The position numbers and the translations under genes are program-made. A model generated the notes under the pieces. The model worked only from the letters and a program-made list of their open reading frames with translations, was not told the DNA's origin and searched no databases. Below are positions 24,204 to 32,382 of a DNA stretch of 58,342 bases, in pieces. Origin of the DNA: Bryobacteraceae bacterium (GTDB lineage: Bacteria; Acidobacteriota; Terriglobia; Bryobacterales; Bryobacteraceae). The DNA is taken from positions 1 to 58,342 of the forward strand of contig JANWVY010000014.1 in the NCBI GenBank assembly GCA_025056455.1, written 5' to 3'. How positions within the stretch are numbered: the stretch's first letter is position 1; every line of letters starts with the position of its first letter.

Positions 24204-26441
24204 ATGCGACTGGGTTGGTTATGTTTGCTGGTGCGGCTGGCCTGGGCCGAGCCGCCCTTCGATGTTGTGATCTCCGGCGGGCGCATTGTCGATGGAACGG
24301 GAAATCCCTGGTTTGCGGGAGATGTCGCCATCCGCGGAGACAGGATCACGCGCATCACGCCTGCGGGCGTTTTGCGACAGGCTCCTGCCAAGCTGCGAAT
24401 CGATGCCACGGGGCTGGTCGTAGCCCCCGGCTTCATCGATATCTTGAGCCATCCGCGGCATCCCTCCTTCCTGTCGGATGGGCGCTTGGTCAGTAAAGTG
24501 ACTCAAGGGATCACCACGGAAATCTTTGGAGCAGGATTCACTGACGCCCTGATGACGGATGAATCTCGCGCTGCTTCACCCCACCTGGCTCTTGTTTCAC
24601 TGTCCGGTAAGCGAGGCTTTGAACGCTGGCTTCGGGCCATGCACCCGCGCGGCGTGGCGATCAACTTTGGTTCTTTTCTTGCTGCTGAGGCGCTTCGGAG
24701 CGACGCAACGGGGACGGATGTCCGCGGGTTGACAGCCGAGCAATTGGAGACCTTGCGCCGAGCGGTGCGCAGCGCCATGGAGGACGGCGCACTTGGAATT
24801 GCATTCTCCTCACCCGCTCCGCTCGCTAACCAGTGGAGTTTGCATGAACGAATCGAACTAGCCCAGGCCATGGCGCCGTATGGTGGCATCTATGCCACGC
24901 CACTGCGATCGGAAGGAGAGCGGCTTTTGGAGGCCGTTGACGAAGCCATTGAGATTGGGCGGAGGGCTCGTGTTGCTGTTGAGATTCAACGTTTCAAGGC
25001 GGCCGGCCAACGTAACTGGTCGAAGCTGCCTCAAGCGCTCGAAAAGATCCAGGCCGCTCGGGGACAGGGACTTGACCTTGGCGCGAACACACATGCCTAC
25101 ACGGCAACTGAAGCGAGTTTAACCGCGTGTTTGCCGCCTGGAGCGCAAGCTGGCAGCGTGATGGAAAATCTATCCCGTCCGGAAGTTCGCCGCCGTCTGC
25201 GTGCGGAGCTGACCCAGGACGATCCAACCTGGGATAATTTGTGCACTCTGGCTTCACCGGAAAACGTTCTGCTGTTGTCGCTTCAAAAAGCAGAAAACCG
25301 TGCCTGGAGCGGTAGGCGGTTGTCAGAAATTGCTGCGGCTCGGAAAAGCGACTGGGTGGAGACCGTCTTCGACCTTCTCGCGAGTGAGGCGGGCAGTGTG
25401 CCAGCGCTTTTCTTTTTGATGAGCGAGGAACATCTTGCCCTGCTCATGCGCCAGCCCTGGATGAAGTTTGGCGTTGATGCACCTGGCCTGACGCCAGGAG
25501 CAGTTGCAGGTTTGCGGCACCCGCAGGCCTACGGCAACCACCCGCGCTTGCTGGGAAAGTACGTCCGGGAAGAGCAAGTGATTTCGCTCGAAGAAGCAGT
25601 TCGAAAAATGAGCTCTGCGGTGGCCAGGAGATTATCGATTCCGGACCGGGGGGAATTGCGGGAGGGCGCCTATGCGGACGTCGTCATTTTTGATCCGCGT
25701 GCCGTGGTTGATCGCGCGAATTTCGAACAGCCGCAGCGACTTTCAGCTGGCGTGCGGGATGTTTTCGTCAACGGGGTGGCCGTGCTGCGGGACGGCGTGC
25801 CCACGGAGGCTCTGCCCGGCCGTATCATTCGAGGACCTGGATATCTGCCGCGGCCTCCGGAAGAGGAAGGCGACTTTCTCGCTAACGACTGGGTGGAGCT
25901 GAGCCAGCTCGATCCCACAATCCAGCTTGACGTGCGCTATGCGACGGCGAATAATTTTGCAGGCCGGGTTTTCTATACACAGCCGCGCGTCTTCCTCCAG
26001 CGGCCGGCCGCCGAAGCGCTTGTGCGCGCGCACCGTAAGTTGCGGCGGCAAGGGTTTGGCCTGAAGGTGTTTGATGGCTATCGTCCGTGGCAAGTCACGC
26101 GCATGTTTTGGGAGTTGACGCCAGCAGACAAGCGTGCCTTTGTTGCGGATCCCTCGCAGGGCTCTCGCCACAATCGCGGTTGCGCCGTCGATGTCACGCT
26201 CTATGACCGGAAGTCGGGGCTTGAAGTCGAAATGCCATCGGGCTACGACGAAATGTCGGAGCGCGCGCACCCGAACTATTCAGGTGGCACCGCCCGTCAG
26301 CGGAGCAACCGGGACCGCTTGCGGCGGGCGATGGAAGAGGAAGGTTTCACTGTGTTTGAAAACGAGTGGTGGCACTTTGACTACAAGGACTGGCGGCGTT
26401 ATCGCATCAACGACATCCCGTTTGAACAACTGGGGAAGTGA
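24204..26441 (+). CDS. secreted fusion: D-aminoacylase-like amidohydrolase + VanX-type D-Ala-D-Ala dipeptidase
   Basis: 745 residues from ATG 24204, which gives a short signal peptide (1-15, ending AWA). Residues 18-545 match the N-acyl-D-amino-acid deacylase branch of amidohydrolases: ISGGRIVDGTGNPW, APGFIDI, QGITTEIFG, and the late MRQPWMKFGVDA with D425 and HPQAYGNHPRLLGKYVR. Metal-site residues look eroded: Leu81 replaces the first His of HxH, and Arg263 stands where VEI-x-H-LK normally has His. Residues 558-745 match VanX/DdpX: YATANNFAGRVFY, DGYRP (R627), SRHNRGCAVD (H656, D663) and EWWH (E721, H724), all intact. VanX enzymes cleave D-Ala-D-Ala. Export suggests action on cell-wall D-dipeptides outside the cytoplasm. 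Confidence 0.85.
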   Translation: MRLGWLCLLVRLAWAEPPFDVVISGGRIVDGTGNPWFAGDVAIRGDRITRITPAGVLRQAPAKLRIDATGLVVAPGFIDILSHPRHPSFLSDGRLVSKVTQGITTEIFGAGFTDALMTDESRAASPHLALVSLSGKRGFERWLRAMHPRGVAINFGSFLAAEALRSDATGTDVRGLTAEQLETLRRAVRSAMEDGALGIAFSSPAPLANQWSLHERIELAQAMAPYGGIYATPLRSEGERLLEAVDEAIEIGRRARVAVEIQRFKAAGQRNWSKLPQALEKIQAARGQGLDLGANTHAYTATEASLTACLPPGAQAGSVMENLSRPEVRRRLRAELTQDDPTWDNLCTLASPENVLLLSLQKAENRAWSGRRLSEIAAARKSDWVETVFDLLASEAGSVPALFFLMSEEHLALLMRQPWMKFGVDAPGLTPGAVAGLRHPQAYGNHPRLLGKYVREEQVISLEEAVRKMSSAVARRLSIPDRGELREGAYADVVIFDPRAVVDRANFEQPQRLSAGVRDVFVNGVAVLRDGVPTEALPGRIIRGPGYLPRPPEEEGDFLANDWVELSQLDPTIQLDVRYATANNFAGRVFYTQPRVFLQRPAAEALVRAHRKLRRQGFGLKVFDGYRPWQVTRMFWELTPADKRAFVADPSQGSRHNRGCAVDVTLYDRKSGLEVEMPSGYDEMSERAHPNYSGGTARQRSNRDRLRRAMEEEGFTVFENEWWHFDYKDWRRYRINDIPFEQLGK

Positions 26442-26471
26442 GTTCTGGGCGGGAAGAGGCCCGAAGCCGGC

Positions 26472-27845
26472 TCAGGCTTCGTGCCGGGTGACGTCAATGC
26501 CCAGAGCCTTCATCTTACGGTAGAGGTTGCTGCGTTCCATGCCGAGCAACTCGGCAGCTCGGGACACATTGCCCTTGGTTTCCTCGAGCTTTTTGAGGAT
26601 GTATTCGCGCTCTGCAGCTTCGCGCACCTCTTGCAGGCTTCCGAAGTAGTCAATTGGTCGCTCGAGAACGGAGCGTCGGGCTGGGTGCAGCGGGATGTGG
26701 CGCGCTTCAATTTTGGTTTGCGGATACATGATGACAATCCGCTCCATCAGGTTTTTCAATTCCCTGACGTTTCCCGGCCAGTGATAGTCCTGGAGCACAG
26801 CGCAGGCTTCTGGGGTCAGCTCTTTGGGTTTGCGGCCGTAAGCGCGGGCAAACTCTTTAAGAAAGTGGTTGGCCAGAAGAGGGATGTCTTCGGCGCGTTC
26901 GCGCAAAGGAGGCACCGAGAAAGGAATGACATTCAGGCGGTAGAAGAGATCTTCCCGAAAGTTGCCGCGTTCGATCTCAGTTTCAAGATTCTTGTTCGTC
27001 GCCGCGACTACGCGCACATCCACGCGGATATACTCAGAGGCGCCGACAGGTTCAAAGCGCTGCTCCTCCAGCACGCGCAGCACTTTGGATTGCGTCTTCA
27101 AGCTCATGTCGCCAACTTCATCGAGAAATAAGGTGCCGCCGTGCGCTTTTTCGAACTTCCCGATTTTGTCTTCGAGGGCGCCGGGAAAGCTGCCTTTGCG
27201 GTGGCCGAACAATTCACTTTCGATGAGGTCCTCGGGCAGGGCGGCGCAATTGACTTCGACGAAGGGCTCCGAGGCCCGCGGGCTCAGCTGGTGAATGGCG
27301 CGCGCCACCAGCTCTTTGCCCACGCCGCTTTCCCCGTAAATGAGGACGCGGCCGTTGGTTCCTGCCATGAGGCGCAACTGCTGGCGGAGAGCTTTCATGG
27401 GGACGCTTTCGCCAATGATTTCATGGCTGAGTCCGGTTTCTCCCCTCAGGCGGAGCACCTCGCGCTCCAATTTTCGCTGGCCCAGCGCGTTTTTCACAAC
27501 AATGGTGACTTTTTCGATGGTGAGCGGTTTTTCGAGAAAATCGAAGGCTCCCATCTTGGTGGCTTTGACCGCTGTTTCGATAGTGCCGTGGCCAGAGATC
27601 ATGACCACAGTCGGGCGGTCCTCAAGCGCCATCTCTTGCATCTGCTGGAGGGCCTCAAGACCGTCCATGCCGGGAAGCCAGATGTCCAACAGGACGACAT
27701 CGTAAGGATGGCGGCGAACCTCCTTGAGACACTCCTCGGCGCTCTGCACGGCGCAGACTTCATAGCCCTCGTCCTCAAGCACGCCAGTGAGCGACTGGCG
27801 GATGGCCGGCTCATCATCCACCACAAGAATGCGGTTTTTTCTCAT
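26472..27845 (-). CDS. ntrX: NtrX-like sigma54-dependent response regulator
   Basis: 457 residues: receiver domain (acidic pair D10-D11, phospho-acceptor D54, K106), AAA+ domain with Walker A GESGVGKE (171-178) and Walker B LFLDEVGD (239-246), and a C-terminal Fis-type helix-turn-helix (NVSRAAELLGMERSNLYRKM). The sigma54-contact loop, GAFTGA in most family members, reads GSFPGA (218-223): Pro replaces the key Thr. Its ATG overlaps the ntrY stop by four bases, so kinase and regulator are coupled. The NtrY/NtrX pair in other bacteria responds to nitrogen or redox state. Confidence 0.92.
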   Translation of the reverse strand: MRKNRILVVDDEPAIRQSLTGVLEDEGYEVCAVQSAEECLKEVRRHPYDVVLLDIWLPGMDGLEALQQMQEMALEDRPTVVMISGHGTIETAVKATKMGAFDFLEKPLTIEKVTIVVKNALGQRKLEREVLRLRGETGLSHEIIGESVPMKALRQQLRLMAGTNGRVLIYGESGVGKELVARAIHQLSPRASEPFVEVNCAALPEDLIESELFGHRKGSFPGALEDKIGKFEKAHGGTLFLDEVGDMSLKTQSKVLRVLEEQRFEPVGASEYIRVDVRVVAATNKNLETEIERGNFREDLFYRLNVIPFSVPPLRERAEDIPLLANHFLKEFARAYGRKPKELTPEACAVLQDYHWPGNVRELKNLMERIVIMYPQTKIEARHIPLHPARRSVLERPIDYFGSLQEVREAAEREYILKKLEETKGNVSRAAELLGMERSNLYRKMKALGIDVTRHEA

Positions 27846-29878
27846 GCCCTGGCTTCTACGACACTCAGTTCTACATCTGGAGAGCTTGCAACCGGGAATT
27901 CGACAATGAAACGCGCCCCTGAGGGTTTGTTGTCTTCCACGCGAATCGAGGCGCGATGCTCGGAGAGAATCTGGTTCACAATGGCAAGACCCAGACCTGT
28001 GCCCCGGCCCTTCGTGGAAAAGTAGGGCAGAAAAAGTTTTTCACGATCCTCGGCAGAGACGCCGGAGCCGGTGTCCGCGATGATCATCTCTATGGAGTCC
28101 GAGGCTAGCTGGGTGGTCACGGTGAGGCGCTTAATGGGGGAGTCCTGCATGGCCTCGGCAGCGTTGTCCACCAGATTCACCACCACGCGCTTAATCTGCT
28201 CGCGATCGAGATTTGCCAGAGGGAGTTTCGGGGCGAGATGTTTTCGAATTTCGATATGGTCGAGACGGCCCTGAAAGACTGCGAGCGCATTCTCGACAAT
28301 TTCGTTCAAATCGCAGGGTGCGGGTTGAGCCGCGGGGAAACGAGCAAACTGCGAGAACTCATCAACCAGGGTTTTGACCGACTCGACTTCGCTTAAGATT
28401 GTGGCGCAGCATTCGCGCAGGATGCGGCTCGATTCGGGTGGAATGCCCAGCCGGTCCAGCTGACGCGCCACCCGTTCGGCGCACAGGGCAATTGGAGTCA
28501 AGGGATTTTTGATCTCATGCGCAATGCGCCGGGCGACTTCATGCCAGGCGGCCGCCTTTTGGGCGCGGAGCAGCTCGCTGGTATCTTCCATGAGCAGCAC
28601 GAAGCCCGCCGTGGGGGTGTCCTCCAGCGCCGCCACGGTCACCGAGAGGTGAATGGTCTGCTTACCGCGCTGAAAATCAATCTGCCGCGCCGCTACGCCA
28701 GTGCGCTGAGCGCGCTTCATCAAATAGCGAATTTCGCGCGCTTCATCCGGAGGCAAAATGTCCTCAATCCGCGAAAGTTCCTCCTTTCGCACGTCAGGGA
28801 AGATGGCCTCTAAGGCATGATTCAAGTGCTGGATGTGACCGTCAGGGGACAAGGAGATGACGGCGGTTGGAATGCTTTCTAGAATCGCTTCGGTGAATCT
28901 GCGGCGCTGGTCGAGCTCGCGGCTGTTGGCTTCGAGATCTTGCGTCATTTGGTTGAAGGCGCGAACCAGGGTGCCGAGTTCATCCAAGGCACTGACGTTT
29001 AACCGGTAGCTCAGGTCTCCGCGCCGCACGCGATCAGCTGCCTCGAGGATGGCTGATATGGGATCGCTGATCTGGCGGGCCATGAATTGCGCAATCCAGG
29101 TGGCGACGAACAGGATGAATAGCGTGATGAGACTGAGCAGGAGGAGATAAAACTTGCGAAAGTGCTTTCGCTCCTCGCCGACGCGAGCATAGTCAGCCAC
29201 TTGCTTCTGGATTTCCTGATGCTTTTCGTCGAAATCGACGGGCATCAGCAAACGGATAACGACCTGCGAGTCGGGCCCTTGCTGGGCGCGACCTTCCACG
29301 GAACGCCGGCTCGCGTTGCGATGATGACCGCAAAAATACGTTCTCTGGCCCTTGGCGTCCTCGACCCAGCCCTGCTCAATGCGCTGTTCGATGCATAAGG
29401 TTTCGATGTCTTTGGGAAAGGGCTGTGAGGCTAACAAGCGAGCCAGAATTTTGGCTCGCGCCTGCGCCTCCTGATCCATCGCCACACCGACCTCGATCAG
29501 GCTCCATTTCATCTTCTCGGCCGGCCGGCTGAACCAGCTGTTCAAGTTGAAGTTCAGGATCGAAACGCTGAAGACGACCAAGAACAAGACGGGCATAAAA
29601 CTCAGCCCCAGCGCCCCGACCACTAACCTCGACCGGATGCGGGAGCCCTCGCGGTTGCGCTGCCGCTCGACATAGAGCTTGAGCCCGGTGCGGAACAGCA
29701 TAAAGCCGAGCGTCACCGTAAGAATGAAGATCAGCGTGGAGACGCCCCAGTAGACATAGGTTTGCACTTGGTCGGAGGGGCGAAACGCGCCCAGGCTGAA
29801 TGAACTCTGCCACACGTTTAGCGCGAGCAGAATGGCGAGCGCTACCAAGCCCGAGCCAAAAAGGATCCGTTTTCGCAT
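27842..29878 (-). CDS. ntrY: NtrY-like sensor histidine kinase
   Basis: 678 residues. Membrane segments lie near 5-22, 43-62, 85-110 and 243-265, with an extracytoplasmic loop of ~130 residues between the last two. HAMP (~266-320), PAS (~325-440) and HisKA follow, with the phospho-acceptor H454 in RIAHEIKNPLTPI. The ATPase domain has NLVDNAAEAM, ADTGSGV and GRGTGLGL. GGAGGGGG precedes the ATG. It is the upstream gene of the pair with ntrX and should phosphorylate it. Confidence 0.93.
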   Translation of the reverse strand: MRKRILFGSGLVALAILLALNVWQSSFSLGAFRPSDQVQTYVYWGVSTLIFILTVTLGFMLFRTGLKLYVERQRNREGSRIRSRLVVGALGLSFMPVLFLVVFSVSILNFNLNSWFSRPAEKMKWSLIEVGVAMDQEAQARAKILARLLASQPFPKDIETLCIEQRIEQGWVEDAKGQRTYFCGHHRNASRRSVEGRAQQGPDSQVVIRLLMPVDFDEKHQEIQKQVADYARVGEERKHFRKFYLLLLSLITLFILFVATWIAQFMARQISDPISAILEAADRVRRGDLSYRLNVSALDELGTLVRAFNQMTQDLEANSRELDQRRRFTEAILESIPTAVISLSPDGHIQHLNHALEAIFPDVRKEELSRIEDILPPDEAREIRYLMKRAQRTGVAARQIDFQRGKQTIHLSVTVAALEDTPTAGFVLLMEDTSELLRAQKAAAWHEVARRIAHEIKNPLTPIALCAERVARQLDRLGIPPESSRILRECCATILSEVESVKTLVDEFSQFARFPAAQPAPCDLNEIVENALAVFQGRLDHIEIRKHLAPKLPLANLDREQIKRVVVNLVDNAAEAMQDSPIKRLTVTTQLASDSIEMIIADTGSGVSAEDREKLFLPYFSTKGRGTGLGLAIVNQILSEHRASIRVEDNKPSGARFIVEFPVASSPDVELSVVEARA

Positions 29879-29972
29879 GAAACAAGCCCCCTCCGGCCGA
29901 TCGCCCGTTCGAGGACAACCTCAGCATCGATTATAAGGCTTGATTCCGCGCTTGGCAGGCGTAGGAGTGATC

Positions 29973-30317
29973 TTACTGAAGACCGGACGGGCCGCAGGTC
30001 CGGAACTCATACTGCTGGATTTCCATGGCCGCTCGCCCTTGCTCAAAACGCACGATCCGGCCGCGAGCAATCAGCTTCAGAGCGCAATGATTATTCAATT
30101 TGGCGGGCCAGTGAATCGCCACCTCCAAGCGCCGCCCAGGAATGAGGAGCTTATCGGTGGTAAATAGCACTCCGGTGCTGCTGATGTTGACAGTTTTTCC
30201 AACTCCGGTTTCCTCCCCATCTTTCTTGCTTAACAGCTTGAACCGGAGATCACGCTCAATGGGAAAACGGTCGGCAGCGCGACGCTCGTTGGCGGGCTTT
30301 GTGGTTGCGTTCACCAT
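29973..30317 (-). CDS. PilZ-domain protein
   Basis: 114 residues consisting essentially of one PilZ domain. The c-di-GMP-binding elements are both visible: the arginine motif in ERRAADRFPIERDLRF and NISSTG (the [D/N]xSxxG motif). It probably acts as a small cytoplasmic c-di-GMP receptor. It is transcribed divergently from the RidA-like gene and lies upstream of ntrYX on the same strand, 94 bases away; whether it belongs to that unit is unclear. Confidence 0.88.
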   Translation of the reverse strand: MVNATTKPANERRAADRFPIERDLRFKLLSKKDGEETGVGKTVNISSTGVLFTTDKLLIPGRRLEVAIHWPAKLNNHCALKLIARGRIVRFEQGRAAMEIQQYEFRTCGPSGLQ

Positions 30318-30439
30318 GGTTTTTTTTCGCTAACGGAATCAGTTTTAGGATGCGGAGTGCAGACGGCGGGGGCAATGGTGCTGTCGGTGGTTTTTCTTTG
30401 GTACCAAGGTTGTCACACCATGGTTTGAAAGAAGCAGCT

Positions 30440-30913
30440 ATGATTCCAAGTATGCAAAAAACCCGAGCTGTTGTACTGATTGCGCTCTTGAGCGCCTCGT
30501 TTGGCTTGGCTGTCGAGAAGAAGGTGATTTCCCCGCCAGGGCCTCCCGGTCCGGCCCGCCCTTTTAGTCCAGCCCTGCTGGTCGGAGATACGCTTTATGT
30601 TTCGGGCATGGTAGGCCGCGACGCCTCGGGCAAACGGCCAGAAAACTTCGAAGATGAAGTGAAGGCGACCCTCGATGCGATCGGCGAGATTCTCAAAGCT
30701 GCGGGCGCTTCCTTTGCCGATGCGGTCTCGGTTCAGGTTTATCTGACAGACATGAGCCTGTTCGACCGAATGAACCAGGTGTATATGCCATATTTCCCAG
30801 AGCCGAGGCCCACAAGAACAACTGTCGGTGTCGCCAAGCTGGTTGGGGACTACCGCATTGAGATCACCCTAACGGCCCGTGTGGAGCGGGGGAAGAAGGC
30901 GAAGAAAAAGTAA
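30440..30913 (+). CDS. exported RidA/YjgF-family protein
   Basis: 157 residues. The first ~25 form a signal peptide (KTRAVVLIALLSASFGLA). The remainder is a RidA domain: GPARPFSPALLVGDTLYVSGMVGRD, NFEDEVKATLDAIGEIL and RTTVGVAKL with the conserved arginine, then IEITLTARV. Cytosolic RidA hydrolyses reactive enamine/imine intermediates from PLP enzymes; an exported form must have a different role or substrate. ATG 30440 is chosen, but ATG 30452 also gives a good signal peptide. Confidence 0.85.
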   Translation: MIPSMQKTRAVVLIALLSASFGLAVEKKVISPPGPPGPARPFSPALLVGDTLYVSGMVGRDASGKRPENFEDEVKATLDAIGEILKAAGASFADAVSVQVYLTDMSLFDRMNQVYMPYFPEPRPTRTTVGVAKLVGDYRIEITLTARVERGKKAKKK

Positions 30914-30951
30914 GCTCTGCCAAGATTCGAAAATTAACTCCCGGGCTTCGC

Positions 30952-32163
30952 TTAGCGGACAAAAAATTGTTGCTTGGTTGTGCCGGCCGGCACGGCCACA
31001 TCGAAGAAACCAACCATCATCTCTTGGTCGCTCTGCTCGCCGTAGGTGACGTCTACCGAGGGATCGGGATTTCGGGGATTATTGGGCGAGTTGTCATACC
31101 AGGCCGTGCACAGCAACCGCGTTCCTTTTTTGAGGGGTAGGGGTTGCGCTAGTTGATAGCTCAACTGCCAGTCGAAGTTGTAGGGTTCGACGAGCAGCAA
31201 GCTGTCCACCCGGCCGCCTTCCTGCACAAGAGCGTATTCAAAGGCGGCTCCACGACGGTGAAGATGAGGGAAAAAGGAAAGGAGCAAAGCGTCATTGGGC
31301 ATCGTGCCGTAGGCGGACACTCGATATCTGCGCTCGTAAGCTGGAATCCGGAACTTGGTCGTGGCGATTTGAAGCGTGAGGACTTCGTACCGTGGTGGCG
31401 TCGTCGTCCAGCGAAGGCGAATCGAAGTGCGATCTTCGTGCAGAGCGCCATCCGGCGTGTAGTGAAGCTGCAAGACGAGCTCGGACCCGGCTGGCAGACG
31501 CTTGGCCATTCCCGCCGGGTAGACCGAGGGCGGCTGACCGGGGGCATAGACGGCAAGAATATCGGAAGTGGTGACACCTGGCCGGCTGAAGGGCTGACCG
31601 ATTGGCGCATCGCGCAGCCATTCGCTTTGAGGTTCTCGAAGGTAGGCTACAACATGATGCACGACGGACCGAGCGCCAGGCCGGATCTCAACTGCTGAAA
31701 CCCACCGTGTATGGTCGATTTTTTCGGGCAGAATCACGAACTGGTATGGCAATTCCCCGCGGGCCGGAACCCGGATGGGCCGCGGCATGGTCCACTCGAT
31801 GTCCCACATTTCTTCGGGAGGTGAGCTTGCTTGTGGAGTTGCCGGACCTGGCTGACCCGCTGGTGCGGACTGCCGGACCCAGGTGTCGATCACAGCGATC
31901 TCCTCATCGCTCAGCCTTGGATCATTCGCCAATTTCACCGACCCGGATTTGGCAAACCAGGGGGGCATCCGTCTTCGGAGAACTACCTCGCGGATTGCTT
32001 TGGCCCAAGGGCGCACCTGCGCGTAGGTGACGAGGGGCATCTTGCCGATTTCACCGGGCCGGTGGCAACGCTGGCAGTGTTTGCGCAGAAGCGGCTCAAC
32101 ATCCTGATAAAAGGTTGCCCCCGCTACGGACCGGCAAGCCAGCCAAAACAGCCACCACCGCAC
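30952..32163 (-). CDS. exported cytochrome c fused to PHM-like copper monooxygenase domain
   Basis: 403 residues. The N-terminal signal (1-16) is followed by a c-type heme site C30-Q-R-C33-H34. The C-terminal ~260 residues match the type 2 copper, ascorbate-dependent monooxygenase fold of peptidylglycine hydroxylating monooxygenase. The ligands appear in the correct order and spacing: H169-H170 and H234 for one copper, H300-x-H302 and M382/M383 for the other. Domain order suggests that the heme feeds electrons to copper. Proteins of this architecture are common in Solibacter-type Acidobacteriota as far as I recall, but their substrates are unknown. Monocistronic. Confidence 0.8.
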   Translation of the reverse strand: MRWWLFWLACRSVAGATFYQDVEPLLRKHCQRCHRPGEIGKMPLVTYAQVRPWAKAIREVVLRRRMPPWFAKSGSVKLANDPRLSDEEIAVIDTWVRQSAPAGQPGPATPQASSPPEEMWDIEWTMPRPIRVPARGELPYQFVILPEKIDHTRWVSAVEIRPGARSVVHHVVAYLREPQSEWLRDAPIGQPFSRPGVTTSDILAVYAPGQPPSVYPAGMAKRLPAGSELVLQLHYTPDGALHEDRTSIRLRWTTTPPRYEVLTLQIATTKFRIPAYERRYRVSAYGTMPNDALLLSFFPHLHRRGAAFEYALVQEGGRVDSLLLVEPYNFDWQLSYQLAQPLPLKKGTRLLCTAWYDNSPNNPRNPDPSVDVTYGEQSDQEMMVGFFDVAVPAGTTKQQFFVR

Positions 32164-32382
32164 TCTTCCAATCTCTCATGTTTCTGAGCAAACTAGAGAC
32201 TAACGCCTTAAGACCCACCCTCCGGCCTCCAGACCGCTGATCCAGTAGGAAAGCACTTTTGTGCTCCCATGAGCGGCATTTGCTACGCTGAAGCATTAGC
32301 GCCAACTGAGAGGGCAACCAATCTGAACCCGCGCCGGATACACGGGACAGCCCTCATCACAACCAGCTTTGTAAACAACCAC

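Noticed and set aside
27141-28025. 294-codon plus-strand frame opposite ntrX and ntrY.
   Set aside because: Both minus-strand genes have full domain structures; this frame has none.
32164-32382. T-box riboswitch before valS.
   Set aside because: I found no specifier stem, T-box motif or terminator/antiterminator pair in the 219-base leader.
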